The notes under the pieces were generated by a model. It saw nothing but the letters and a program-made list of their open reading frames with translations, was not told the DNA's origin and made no database searches. A stretch of 64,000 nucleotides of DNA from JBBDXS01 sp040902195. GTDB taxonomy: Bacteria; Chloroflexota; Dehalococcoidia; DSTF01; RBG-16-68-14. The position numbers and the translations under genes are program-made. Where the stretch lies: contig JBBDXS010000003.1 of NCBI GenBank assembly GCA_040902195.1, positions 119,060-183,059 on the forward strand. The letters run 5' to 3'. Shown piece after piece: positions 16,161-24,401 of this stretch (the stretch's first letter is position 1; every line of letters starts with the position of its first letter).

Positions 16161-16604
16161 ATGCGCACAGCCACATCGACGAGGTCGGTGACCGAAGCGG
16201 ATCGGCGATTTTGGTGCATCGTCAGAATTCTCCGCGAACTCGCGGAAATTAGCCGCGCCGAGCTTTCCAGGCGAGCCGGAATTCAACCAGGCTATCTGCT
16301 CCACGGCGAGCACGGTCATCGTCCTACGCCTACACGAGAGATCGCACTTTCGATCGCAGACGCTTTGAATTTAGAAGAAGCCGAACGAAACAACCTCCTG
16401 TTAGCCGGCGGGCTAGCGCCCACGCAAACGTTCTTTCGCCGGCTGGCCGACGAGGCTCTCGATTCGGATCAAGAATGGTGGCAAGTCGTCGAGAGGTCCA
16501 CCCTGCCCACCGATGAATTCGCGGCTTGGTTCTTTGACTCCATCTCCCGCGAACTTCACCGGCGCCGAGTTACGAACTTCGCGCTTGACTCCAGTCAATC
16601 CTAG
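16161..16604 (+). CDS. XRE-like regulator
   Basis: A 147-residue protein with an XRE-type helix-turn-helix (FWCIVRILRELAEISRAELSRRAGIQPGYLLHGEHGHRPTPTREIALSIADALNLEEAERNNLLLAGG) and the LLLAGG closing motif seen in a large class of such regulators, followed by 60 unassigned residues. The ATG at 16,161 follows GGAGGAGG; an in-frame ATG at 16,092 lacks one. It is divergent from the membrane protein at 14,828. The next 250 bases downstream show no gene I can support. Confidence 0.78.
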   Translation: MRTATSTRSVTEADRRFWCIVRILRELAEISRAELSRRAGIQPGYLLHGEHGHRPTPTREIALSIADALNLEEAERNNLLLAGGLAPTQTFFRRLADEALDSDQEWWQVVERSTLPTDEFAAWFFDSISRELHRRRVTNFALDSSQS

Positions 16605-16858
16605 GAAGGCTCCAGCGCCGCGCCCGAGCCTTCCTCCTCCTTACCCCTTCAAATGCAACGACACACATCGTCGACCAGCGGCAACCTTGAGACGTCGCAC
16701 AATATCTGATGGACGACGCGCTTTCTTAGCCTCAACTAGGCACGACAAGATTTCCTTGTCAGCAAGCCATTCGGCCCATAGGCGTGCTAGCAACGGTCTA
16801 TAGGCTCGAAAGCACCCCCTCTTGTCAAGGGGTCTATAATTGACGTAGACAGCACTCT

Positions 16859-17173
16859 ATGGCGGTAAAGAGTTGGACGGCCGAGCACGGCCCAAATGAC
16901 AAGACCGACGTTGTCCTTCACACACAGGAAGGGCAAGTTACGAAGTTTGCCGTGCAATATCTCGCCTTCTTCGAACAATGGACGCCGATCGTCCGTTACG
17001 ATACGGCTCACGGCGAGCCGCACCGAGACGTGATGCATCCAGATGGGACGCACGATACCTTGTCCCTCCGCCGCTACGCCTTCGAAGCGGCCTTCGAGTT
17101 GGCTCTCAGCGACATAGACAACAACTGGTTGGCGTATAGAGAACGATATGAAAGAGAACGCAACAATGCATGA
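16859..17173 (+). CDS. Small protein encoded with a DUF5647 gene
   Basis: A 104-residue protein (EGQVTKFAVQYLAFFEQWTPIVRYDTAHGEPHRDVMHPDG, ending in a charged helix). Proteins of this look commonly precede DUF5647 genes and toxin-antitoxin-like AbrB proteins; the function is unknown. TATAAT at 16,835-16,840 stands 18 bases before the ATG, so the leader would be very short. It overlaps the next gene by eight bases. Confidence 0.6.
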   Translation: MAVKSWTAEHGPNDKTDVVLHTQEGQVTKFAVQYLAFFEQWTPIVRYDTAHGEPHRDVMHPDGTHDTLSLRRYAFEAAFELALSDIDNNWLAYRERYERERNNA

Positions 17174-17474
17174 ACACGAACTCGTCAGGCGTAATCACCG
17201 CCTGTTCTCAATCTTCATGAGGCAAGCCTTCCGCGATCCGGCTCTGGTCAACGCGGTGCCGGATAAGGCCGACATCATCCTGTTCCCCGACAACGATCCG
17301 GAATTGCTAGAGGAAAACCTCAAGTTGTTTCGCAAAGCCCAGGACGACGGCCGGCACCCGCTCGCCGTCCAGATCCGTCTCGTCCCGGAGACCCACACTA
17401 TCCTGATGCCCCAGGTGAAGGTTCTCTCGTCTCCCGATCTCGCCTCGCTCGGTGCGGCTCAACGCACCAAGTGA
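17166..17474 (+). CDS. DUF5647-like protein
   Basis: A 102-residue protein with the pattern ELVRRNHRLFSIFMRQAFRDP followed by VPDKADIILFPDNDPELLEENLKLFRKAQDDG, as in the DUF5647 family. The function is unknown. ATG at 17,166 is chosen over the in-frame ATG at 17,148 because it overlaps the upstream stop in the manner of coupled genes. It is followed after three bases by an AbrB-like remnant. Confidence 0.7.
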   Translation: MHEHELVRRNHRLFSIFMRQAFRDPALVNAVPDKADIILFPDNDPELLEENLKLFRKAQDDGRHPLAVQIRLVPETHTILMPQVKVLSSPDLASLGAAQRTK

Positions 17475-17477
17475 CAG

Positions 17478-17630
17478 ATGAGAGCTTCGTACTCCACCAC
17501 CGTCACCGCCAAGGGCCAGATCACCATTCCAAAGTCCATCCGTGAACGGCTTGGCATCCGCCGCGGGACGGGTTCATTGGCAGAGTCCGCACCGAGCCGT
17601 CCCGGCGACCATAAACGGTCTCCCTCCTAA
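17478..17630 (+). pseudogene. Truncated AbrB/MazE-type DNA-binding gene
   Basis: From ATG 17,478 the frame gives TVTAKGQITIPKSIRERLG, the swapped-hairpin signature of AbrB/SpoVT/MazE proteins, then loses all similarity after GIRRGT and stops at 17,630. The intact family needs about 15 further residues to close the hairpin plus a tail, so this 50-residue product is probably non-functional. A deletion or recombination just after base 17,570 explains it. It forms a three-gene block with 16,859 and 17,166. Confidence 0.7.
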
Positions 17631-17814
17631 GACTCCTCCCATTTATCCGTCTCCGGTCCGCCCTGTCTGAAGGGCTTCTCCCCTCTTTCCGCAAGGGTCG
17701 AGATAAACGAGCTCGCGCTCGCCCCTGCACAAATTCACCCCTACTCTTTCGCTTCTTCTAAGCGGTGTCAGGAGACACACGCGAAATTCAATTCTGGACG
17801 TGAAAGGAGAAGCC

Positions 17815-18117
17815 ATGGGTGACGCATCTGCGGAGTACAGCATCAGTCAGGTTATCGAGGTGCACGGCGACGAGCTGCTCGACGAAGCCATGTCGGAGCT
17901 ACAGGCATTCCTCGCCGCGCTTGGTGTCAGCGTGCCGAGCGAACGAATTGACGGAGACTTCGACATCGACGCGACTCAAGTCGAAGTGAGCGTCATCGCA
18001 ACGGATGCCAACGGACGCCGCGTAGTAGTGAACGGCCGGCCGGTAGGCATCACGGTGCTGCGTTTCGACATCGCCCAGCTCGCCGAACGCTTCACTGACT
18101 GCGACATCGGCTGGTAG
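17815..18117 (+). CDS. Hypothetical protein of the accessory module
   Basis: A 100-residue acidic protein (DASAEYSISQVIEVHGDELLDEAMSELQAFL, later VSVIATDANGRRVVVNGRPVGITVLRF). No known domain is recognised. The ATG follows AAAGGAG by seven bases. It opens a run of small co-directional genes (to 19,886) of the kind found on plasmids and conjugative elements. Confidence 0.55.
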   Translation: MGDASAEYSISQVIEVHGDELLDEAMSELQAFLAALGVSVPSERIDGDFDIDATQVEVSVIATDANGRRVVVNGRPVGITVLRFDIAQLAERFTDCDIGW

Positions 18118-18137
18118 CCGGTCGGAAAGGAATTGCC

Positions 18138-18443
18138 ATGCAGCTACTGACTAACGAGTTACGCCAGAAGCTCCCACTCTTGTATGCAGCGGAACACGAC
18201 GTAGACCCGCAGATTATCTGCAAGTTCTTCACACCCGACAGCAACTGGACGTGGTACGCCATCGAGTTTGACGGCAACGACACGTTTTTTGGATTCGTCG
18301 AAGGCTTGGAGAACGAACTCGGCTACTTCAGTCTCTCTGAGCTTGAGAGCGCTCGGGGCCCGCTCGGACTAGCGATTGAGAGAGACCTCTACTTTGACCC
18401 CTGTCGGTTGTCGCAGGTGAAAGCCAAAGCAGAGAGGAGGTGA
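18138..18443 (+). CDS. DUF2958 family protein
   Basis: A 101-residue protein beginning MQLLTNELRQKLPLLYAAE, with KFFTPDSNWTWYAIEFDGNDTFFGFVEGLENELGYFSLSELESARGPLGLAIERDLYF. This is the DUF2958 pattern, a small family almost confined to plasmids and mobile elements and of unknown function. AAAGGAATTGCC precedes the ATG. It overlaps the next start by four bases. Confidence 0.85.
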   Translation: MQLLTNELRQKLPLLYAAEHDVDPQIICKFFTPDSNWTWYAIEFDGNDTFFGFVEGLENELGYFSLSELESARGPLGLAIERDLYFDPCRLSQVKAKAERR

Positions 18444-18649
18444 AGAAGATGCCAGAGCAGAACAACAATCAGCAGCAGAACGGCGACGGTAAGTCATGGG
18501 CACAGTGGAAGCGTGAGCTTTCCGACGCCATCGAGGAGCTGGACAAGGCGTGCGCGAAGGCACGTCAGACCATCTATCAACTGCGGCCATTGGTGCGGCC
18601 AAGGCCCTGGACGGAGCCAGCAACTACTCCGCCTCGTGCGGAGAGCTAG
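18440..18649 (+). CDS. Small charged hypothetical protein
   Basis: A 69-residue protein with a Gln/Asn-rich start (QNNNQQQNG), a helix of heptad-like charged residues (WKRELSDAIEELDKACAKARQTIYQL) and a Pro-rich tail. The start overlaps the DUF2958 stop as ATGA-type coupling behind AGAGGAGG; an ATG five codons before the helix region is an alternative. Function unknown. No gene is supported in 18,650-18,764. Confidence 0.55.
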   Translation: MKKMPEQNNNQQQNGDGKSWAQWKRELSDAIEELDKACAKARQTIYQLRPLVRPRPWTEPATTPPRAES

Positions 18650-18764
18650 AGGAAAGAGGGCGCAGACTGCCCGCTGCAAAGGGGTACCTGGTGGCAAGAA
18701 CCCGAAGGTATGCAACGGCAGCTGCGCCCTACGCCCGACAAGATACCACACTCGGAGAAGCCTC

Positions 18765-19463
18765 ATGTTGGACAGAGCGATTGAGCAGAGTTGGAGCATC
18801 GTCAAGGAGAGCTATCCCAACGCCGTTGTCTTCCAGGAATCCGACGGGTTGTACTTTGTGCGCGGCGCTGACACCGCTGTCCTGGCGAAAGAGTTCGGCA
18901 TCGAGTCGAGCAGCCGCTGGTACGCCTTCGCCGATGCGCAAGCCATTGCTTACATGCAGGCATTGGCAGAACGTGGTTACGCTGTTGCCCGGACGACGAG
19001 CAGCGGCGTCGCGTTGGTGAAACTACGAGGGGACCAACGCTGTGAGATCATCAAGCAGCGCACTAAGGGGCGGTTCCGTGCATTGAGCCCGACGCTGTTG
19101 GTCGAAGCACGAGAAATAGAGTATGAGACGGGCGACGCGTGGATGAAGCGCCACGGTTACGAAGCGTTGTTCGAGCAATTTCAGACCTGGTTCAAGAACC
19201 AGGACTGGCGCTCGTTTCGTTCCTATGGTGAAGTCTACGTCTACCAAGTTGGTGACTGGTATGAGGTCGATGAGGAGCTCTCGTCGATGCTCGAAAGCCA
19301 CATCCTTCTCGCGGCGAAGGCTGCTCTCGCCACAGACAGCAAACTGCCCTGCAAAGTAGTGGAGCCTCGCTCGCGTCGGAACCGCGACGGAGGCACGACG
19401 CGAGTCCCCTCGGCCGCGCAACCGCTGGTTAGGCTTGGCCAAGCGCGCTTCGAGGACTGGTAG
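18765..19463 (+). CDS. Protein with MutS domain I-like N terminus
   Basis: A 232-residue protein. Residues 12-75 (SIVKESYPNAVVFQESDGLYFVRGADTAVLAKEFGIES, then AIAYMQALAERGYAVARTTSS) resemble the first domain of MutS, where a peptide strand reads mismatched DNA, but the Phe-x-Glu reading pair is not clearly kept and no ATPase follows. Stand-alone MutS-I domains are known from large polyvalent proteins of plasmids and phages. The rest is unassigned and ends in a basic tail. The frame extends upstream to 18,513 but has no coding character there. Confidence 0.5.
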   Translation: MLDRAIEQSWSIVKESYPNAVVFQESDGLYFVRGADTAVLAKEFGIESSSRWYAFADAQAIAYMQALAERGYAVARTTSSGVALVKLRGDQRCEIIKQRTKGRFRALSPTLLVEAREIEYETGDAWMKRHGYEALFEQFQTWFKNQDWRSFRSYGEVYVYQVGDWYEVDEELSSMLESHILLAAKAALATDSKLPCKVVEPRSRRNRDGGTTRVPSAAQPLVRLGQARFEDW

Positions 19464-19571
19464 CAGTTTCCTGTCAAGCCCCCAAACTGGTTGACTTAGC
19501 AGCAACAAACAGAAGTCGGCCCGCGCGCCGGTAGTACAATCGCGCTCACTACCCAACAGAAGGAGGAGTGA

Positions 19572-19886
19572 GTGGATGAGATCAAGTGGCTACTGGCGTT
19601 CCGCTACGCGGACATGAGGAGAGCCGGCGACGCTTATAGAGTCTGCAGGGACCTAGTCTTCGACCTGGACATCGACGCAAGCGCGTATCGCATTCAGTTG
19701 AACACTGTTCCACACGTCGTCGTCATCGGCGATGGCGAGTTGCTGCCAAGCTTGCGCCAGATGGTAGAGCGCGCATGTGTCTACGGCGTAGAAGCAGAGT
19801 TGCCGGAGGACATCGTGAGCGCCTTGTTCGAGCGTCGAACAGTCGGCAAGATTCCGGGTGCGTTTTGGGAACGTCGCAGTCAGTAA
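19572..19886 (+). CDS. Hypothetical protein
   Basis: A 104-residue protein (DEIKWLLAFRYADMRRAGDAYRVCRDLVFDL, later VVVIGDGELLPSLRQMVERACVYG) with no recognised domain. The GTG start follows AAGGAGGAG. It is the last gene of the small-gene run and is followed by a clear hairpin terminator at 19,893. Confidence 0.55.
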   Translation: MDEIKWLLAFRYADMRRAGDAYRVCRDLVFDLDIDASAYRIQLNTVPHVVVIGDGELLPSLRQMVERACVYGVEAELPEDIVSALFERRTVGKIPGAFWERRSQ

Positions 19887-19892
19887 CCAGTC

Positions 19893-19920
19893 GGGGCAGA
19901 GTCTCCTATTCCTCTGCCCC
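19893..19920 (+). terminator. Hairpin terminator after the small-gene run
   Basis: GGGGCAGAG and CTCTGCCCC form a nine-base-pair stem with a ten-base loop seven bases after the stop codon, followed by a T/C-rich run. Confidence 0.7.
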
Positions 19921-19960
19921 TACTCTCTCCTAAACTTGCCGCTCGGCCATCAGAGTTGAT

Positions 19961-20019
19961 GCACTTTCACTAACTGTTGACAAAAGTGAGCCATTTCTGC
20001 TTATACTGTAGGAAAGTGC
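19961..20019 (+). promoter_or_regulatory. Promoter flanked by an inverted repeat, upstream of the ExeA-type gene
   Basis: TTGACA (19,977-19,982) and TATACT (20,002-20,007) are 19 bases apart. GCACTTTC at 19,961 and GAAAGTGC at 20,012 form an inverted repeat that brackets the promoter and could bind one dimer at each side or loop the DNA. The small protein encoded second in the module is a candidate ligand. Confidence 0.6.
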
Positions 20020-20041
20020 TCCAAGTGTTTCGTGGCGGCGT

Positions 20042-20872
20042 ATGTATGAACCATTCTTCGGCCTAAAAGAGAAACCGTTCCGCATCTCGCCCGACCCGCG
20101 ATTCTTGTACCTGGCACCGCAGCACCGTGAGGTGCTCTCGAAATGCCAGTACATGATCAGCAACAAGGTCGGGCCGGTTTACGTGTTTGGGCCCATTGGC
20201 TCTGGTAAGACCTCGATCGCTCGACGCATCTACCAGGAGCTTGCTGACGACCCGACATACCGTGTCGCCATGCTGCTCAGTCCTAACCTCAAGTCACCCA
20301 ACGCCTTCCTGCGCACCATCATGGACGAGTTCGGGGTGAAGACCGCGCGGGCTTACGACCGCTCGCTGTCCAACTTCAGCAAGTTCCTCATTGAGGAGTT
20401 CGAAGCCAACCGGACGCCCGTCCTGCTCATTGACGAGGCTCAGCATTTGAGAAGAGACATCCTGGAGCTCATCAAGTTCCTGCTCAACTACGAAACCAAC
20501 ACGCAGAAGCTCCTGCAGATTGTCCTGTTCGGACAGAGCGAGCTCGCCTCGAATATCGGAAAGTACCCAGAGCTTAAGAGCCGGATGTTTCCGAGCGCAC
20601 TCGCCGCTCTGAACGCGGAAGACACGGCGGACATGCTCGCCTGGCGTTTTCGCACAGCCGGCGGCGACAGGCATCCCTTCACTCCGCAAGCCGTGGCCGA
20701 AATCTTTCGCCGATCCCTTGGCGTGCCGAGAGAAGTCTGCCGCATCTGCGACATGACGCTGCTTGCCGCGTTCAATCGCAAGTTAGAGAAGATCGATCAC
20801 GCGTTGGTGGCTGAAGTCGCAAAGGACCTCGGCCTCCTACAGCAGGAGCCAGAGGAGGTCAGCCGTGCCTAA
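20042..20872 (+). CDS. ExeA/TniB-type AAA ATPase
   Basis: A 276-residue ATPase that opens MYEPFFGLKEKPFRISPDPRFLYL, the start shared by ExeA-like proteins. Walker A is GPIGSGKTS (residues 50-58) and Walker B VLLIDEAQHL (around 125-134), with sensor FGQSEL and the arginine-rich KSRMFPSAL. ExeA relatives support secretion assembly, while close homologues assist transposition and mobile-element replication. The peptidoglycan-binding domain of true ExeA is missing. With the following small gene and the Rep-like gene it forms a unit resembling a plasmid maintenance module. Confidence 0.85.
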   Translation: MYEPFFGLKEKPFRISPDPRFLYLAPQHREVLSKCQYMISNKVGPVYVFGPIGSGKTSIARRIYQELADDPTYRVAMLLSPNLKSPNAFLRTIMDEFGVKTARAYDRSLSNFSKFLIEEFEANRTPVLLIDEAQHLRRDILELIKFLLNYETNTQKLLQIVLFGQSELASNIGKYPELKSRMFPSALAALNAEDTADMLAWRFRTAGGDRHPFTPQAVAEIFRRSLGVPREVCRICDMTLLAAFNRKLEKIDHALVAEVAKDLGLLQQEPEEVSRA

Positions 20873-21215
20873 GGGAATGTTCACGGAGCTGATGGAGACC
20901 TCTGAGGCGCAAGATAAGCAGACCGTCATCAAGAAAAAGCCGGTCGCACCACCACCAGGTCCCCCACCACAAGATGATCTTCTGCCAGGAGAAATCGAGG
21001 AGATGTCGGTTGGTTATACTGCACACACCTATCGCTTCACGGACGCTGAGATGCGTTGGCTCCGCCGCTTCTGCTTGAGATCCTCTGAGCAACTCGACAA
21101 GAAAATCACGCACAACGCTCTAATCCGTGTTCTCTTACGGCTCGCCAACGATGAATGGAACAGCGACCCGAATCGGAACCGGCTCCGCGATCTACTCTCC
21201 CGACTCCAGAGCTAA
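20865..21215 (+). CDS. Small protein, possible ribbon-helix-helix partition adaptor
   Basis: A 116-residue protein with a disordered Pro-rich N terminus and a compact C-terminal part: YRFTDAEMRWLRRFCLRSSEQLDKKITHNALIRVLLRLANDEW. The strand-helix-helix order and the ITHNALIRVLL helix recall small DNA-binding partition proteins. The GTG start lies within the end of the ATPase gene (8-base overlap). Pairing with an ATPase and a Rep-like gene supports a maintenance role; this is inference. Confidence 0.5.
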   Translation: MPKGMFTELMETSEAQDKQTVIKKKPVAPPPGPPPQDDLLPGEIEEMSVGYTAHTYRFTDAEMRWLRRFCLRSSEQLDKKITHNALIRVLLRLANDEWNSDPNRNRLRDLLSRLQS

Positions 21216-21232
21216 GCAGTATCCCCACAAAT

Positions 21233-21386
21233 GCAACCGCGGTTGCACTGCTGTCACAGCAATGCTTGCAATCGTTGCTGACGTTTACAGCATTGCTTCT
21301 ATTGCCATCGTTTCCATACCAGCCAGCGCATCAATGGTTGCTGTCCTGGTAATGCAGTTATGGCAGTTGACAGTCCTGAGACGATA
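21233..21386. other. Candidate replication origin or control region with clustered palindromes
   Basis: The 178 bases before the Rep-like gene contain the perfect palindrome GCAACCGCGGTTGC (21,233-21,246), TGCTGT-C-ACAGCA (21,249-21,261) and TGCTG/CAGCA (21,276-21,292), and TTGCTGT- or TTGCT-like repeats recur to about 21,340. The composition is richer in A/T than the surroundings. Iteron-like repeats next to a replication initiator gene suggest an origin or autoregulatory site. No DnaA box was identified. Confidence 0.4.
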
Positions 21387-21393
21387 GCAGGGT

Positions 21394-22143
21394 ATGAAAG
21401 ACTTGGTTGTTCGACGACGTAATCGGCTCAAACATCACTACACGCTCGTCTCAAACGTCCTGCTCTTCGGCTACCGAGACCTGACCGATGCCGAGAAGCT
21501 GACGTATGCGGCCATCGACAGCTTCGACTGGCCCGATGAGAAAGGGGAGAGGAAGGGCTACGCCTACCCGTCCGTCGAGACGCTGGCTGACAGACGTGGC
21601 GTGGATCGACGCACCGTTTTCCGACACATGAGCTCCCTTGAAAGTGTCGGCTTGCTCAAGCGAGAGGTTCGGCCGGGGAGACCGAACTTGCTCTGGATCG
21701 AAGAGCCGTCGGAAGAGGAGTCAGAGAAGTACTTATCCACAGTTTCTATGGGGCGTGACACGGATGTCACGGGTGGGGGTGACACAGATGTCACACCTTA
21801 CAAGAAAGAAGAAGGAGAAAAAAACAAAACCGTTAACGGAGAGCACAGCTCTTTGAGGAGAAGGAAGCGACTATCGGCTGAACAGCTTGCCAAGAGAGAG
21901 TGGCTAGCAGGGGAGATGCTTAAGGTCCTCAAAGACGAGCACAGCCTCGGCTTCTATCGGCTAGTCGCGGCGACCGTACCTGAGCACCGAGTATTTGGAG
22001 CACTTAGCGAGGTGAAGTTAGCTATCGCTGAGCGACGCATAAGAACCACCAGCGGCGCACTCTTCGTATCCTTGATCCGGCTCCACAACGGGAGGTCGTG
22101 GGACAATCTCGGCGCAAAGCGAGTCCGGGATCAGCCGCGGTGA
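21394..22143 (+). CDS. Helix-turn-helix protein resembling plasmid replication initiators
   Basis: A 249-residue protein. Residues 25-85 hold an HTH_36-type winged helix (LTDAEKLTYAAIDSF, then YPSVETLADRRGVDRRTVFRHMSSLESVGLLKRE). A linker with the internal repeat DTDVTGGGDTDVT and a Lys/Glu-rich stretch leads to a second helical domain. Replication initiators and regulators of plasmids carry this domain. The gene overlaps the convergent toroid-repeat gene by 13 bases. A start at the TTG/GTG-type codons downstream is less likely given the helix pattern. Confidence 0.65.
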   Translation: MKDLVVRRRNRLKHHYTLVSNVLLFGYRDLTDAEKLTYAAIDSFDWPDEKGERKGYAYPSVETLADRRGVDRRTVFRHMSSLESVGLLKREVRPGRPNLLWIEEPSEEESEKYLSTVSMGRDTDVTGGGDTDVTPYKKEEGEKNKTVNGEHSSLRRRKRLSAEQLAKREWLAGEMLKVLKDEHSLGFYRLVAATVPEHRVFGALSEVKLAIAERRIRTTSGALFVSLIRLHNGRSWDNLGAKRVRDQPR

Positions 22144-23441
22144 CGGTATCCTAAGTAGCTGAGTTTCCCAGGCACCTTCAGCGACTCAATAAAGTCGAGC
22201 ATTCGTGCCCGAGTCTCGCTCAGTTCAGACTCAACCGAGGGGAAACGCGCTGCAAGAAACCCATAGAGAAGGGCCGCGGCACGAGTCGCATAGATATTTG
22301 GATGCATTCCCTTGGAGAAGCCATACCCTCCACTGGCGTCTTGCTCCTCCTGAAGAAACTGAACGAGCGGTGCTGGCGGTCTGCTCTCCGCCACCATGTC
22401 ATTCAGCGCTCCCAACATTCGAGCTACGTCATACCACGCCTGCGTGTCGAGTATGTTCGCCGCAGATCCGCCAGGTTTCGCAGGACAAGCCTGCTTTGCG
22501 TTCTTGCTCACATTCTGGAAGGACGCCAAGATCCCCTGTTTGGTGGAGGCAAAACCGTTAAGATCTGCTTCCAAGAAGAAGGGCAAATGCGGGCTAATCA
22601 GGTGGCGAGTGGCCCTTCCATCGGCCAGAGCATCAAGCTCGTGGTCCATCTTTGGAACGTACCTTGCCACAACAAAGGTATCGCCTTCACTCCTCATGAT
22701 ACTCGTACAGTTCTTGATTTCCCATTCAGCCAAACGTTTGAGATCCGTGCGCGAGACCGGCTGCTCCAAGTCATCTAGAATAGTAACGCCGGCGTCCGTG
22801 GTCACCGTACCAACGGGATACTCGCCCGGCATTTCCATAAACGCTCCGCTATCGTCGCGGCAGCTCCGAGTGAAGTCACACCAAGCATCTACTTTGCGCT
22901 TACCGCCCAGTAAATCCTTCGCTCGCCCAGCGCCAAGCTTTTCATGTGCTCCCTCGTCATCGTAGTGGATCCCAGCCGCGACAATTAGTATTGAGCGGGC
23001 AGCCCACCCTCCAAACATCATGGGAGGTTGGCGCAAAGACGGCCGAAATGCGCCGTTAGTTTCATCCCAGTGCCGCCGCACGACATCAACGAGTTTGCCG
23101 GCGCTGCAACCTCCAGGGAGGTCAGAGTCCAACACTTGCGAGGCCTGCAAGGCCAGCGCGGTAGCGCCCATCGTGTCGGATTCGACCCATTCTCGCATCA
23201 GCGTCAGAAATCGCTTCGTTGCGGCGGGCGTTTGGTCTGCGTCCGGCAATACAAGAGTTCGCTCTAGAGAGTCAATTTCGGAAGCCACCCTCCACTTGCC
23301 TTTGGAATCTGCAAAAAGCTCTTCGTCCTGGCGGGCGCGCTGTTGATTGGCCAAGCGACGCAGGCAAAGGACGATGGTGAAGACGGCCAGGATCAGTAGC
23401 CAGGCAGCTGAGAGCAGTCCGAAGACCGTTAGGCTATCCAT
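22131..23441 (-). CDS. Membrane-anchored alpha/alpha-toroid (prenyltransferase-like repeat) protein
   Basis: A 436-residue protein with an N-terminal membrane helix (FGLLSAAWLLILAVFTIVLCL) and a soluble part with repeats like those of protein prenyltransferases and terpene cyclases: NGAFRPSLRQPPMMFGGWAARSIL, SGAFMEMPGEYPVGTVTTDAGVTIL and SGGYGFSKGMHPNIYATRAAALLYGFL, each of Gly-aromatic, Pro, then a helix. No DDxD-type catalytic motif of cyclases is seen, so it may be a binding scaffold. It lies 141 bases downstream of the coiled-coil membrane protein on the same strand. Confidence 0.6.
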   Translation of the reverse strand: MDSLTVFGLLSAAWLLILAVFTIVLCLRRLANQQRARQDEELFADSKGKWRVASEIDSLERTLVLPDADQTPAATKRFLTLMREWVESDTMGATALALQASQVLDSDLPGGCSAGKLVDVVRRHWDETNGAFRPSLRQPPMMFGGWAARSILIVAAGIHYDDEGAHEKLGAGRAKDLLGGKRKVDAWCDFTRSCRDDSGAFMEMPGEYPVGTVTTDAGVTILDDLEQPVSRTDLKRLAEWEIKNCTSIMRSEGDTFVVARYVPKMDHELDALADGRATRHLISPHLPFFLEADLNGFASTKQGILASFQNVSKNAKQACPAKPGGSAANILDTQAWYDVARMLGALNDMVAESRPPAPLVQFLQEEQDASGGYGFSKGMHPNIYATRAAALLYGFLAARFPSVESELSETRARMLDFIESLKVPGKLSYLGYRHRG

Positions 23442-23582
23442 TCAACAACGGGAGGATCCTTCCCGCCTCCAATGCCGTCATCTGAGAGTTGACTTGTCGA
23501 GTTTGCCAGCGCCTCGAGCCATGCGCCTTCCTAGGACCTACCACGGGACAATTCCATCGTATTCGATGAGCCCGGATCGCTG

Positions 23583-24197
23583 TCAAGACTCATCAGGTTC
23601 GGCCTCTTTCGCTTGATTCGCGGTTGCGTCTACTGGCTTAGGCGCCTCACTGTTAGCATCAGCCGCGAAGGAGTCCCTCTCCTCAAGGCGTTTCACGGCC
23701 GTCTCAACCCGCGCCAAAGCGTCGTCATACCAGTCCGTCAACTTCGCGCTCGCGCGAGATAGAGTGTCGGACATCAACCTAGCGTTTACCTCAAACTCAC
23801 GAAGATATCTTCGATACTCGGTGGCTTCGTCGCCTTGGCTTGCCAAGCTACGCTTCTCACGATGCAGGTGCAAGCCAACAACGCTGCCGATCGAGACCGC
23901 CTGTCTACGACTATTTCTATTCGTTCCAACGGCTGAGTTGATCCTGTTGCCGAGTGAGTCGAGCTTCGTCTGAAATTGCCGCATAAGCGATCTCCGCGCC
24001 GCCTCCTCTCCGGATTGGAAGAGATCCGCTAGCGCAAACACAAGGAAACTCGCCGCGAAGGTGAACAGAACGCTTGTCGCCAAGGCAACGCTCTCAGGTC
24101 CGGGTTGATGCTTGAAGTGGCCGACGAGAAGCACGGAGACAGCGCCGCCATTGAGGAGGGCAGCGACAAGCAAGAGCCCGGCGGAACGCCACGTCAT
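23583..24197 (-). CDS. Two-helix membrane protein with cytoplasmic coiled coil
   Basis: A 204-residue protein with two N-terminal membrane helices (about residues 6-26 and 39-60) followed by a long charged helical region (ARRSLMRQFQTKLDSLGNRIN, later LREFEVNARLMSDTLSRASAKL) and an acidic disordered tail. No family is recognised. Probably co-transcribed with the toroid protein. The interval 24,198-24,401 has no gene I can support. Confidence 0.55.
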   Translation of the reverse strand: MTWRSAGLLLVAALLNGGAVSVLLVGHFKHQPGPESVALATSVLFTFAASFLVFALADLFQSGEEAARRSLMRQFQTKLDSLGNRINSAVGTNRNSRRQAVSIGSVVGLHLHREKRSLASQGDEATEYRRYLREFEVNARLMSDTLSRASAKLTDWYDDALARVETAVKRLEERDSFAADANSEAPKPVDATANQAKEAEPDES

Positions 24198-24401
24198 CGC
24201 GTGCTCCTATGCCTTCATGCGAAGCCATGCCGGGCCCCGCCAATCAATACTACTACCAGAACGTGGGGGTTAAATATACGTCGAGGAATTCGTGAAGGTC
24301 AACAGTATTATGTCGACGGCAACAATGTCGCGGAGAACTAGGGGGAATCGGGCTGACTGCCGAACTCGTTTCCCCCGGGAACTTTCTGCTTGATCAGCGC
24401 G

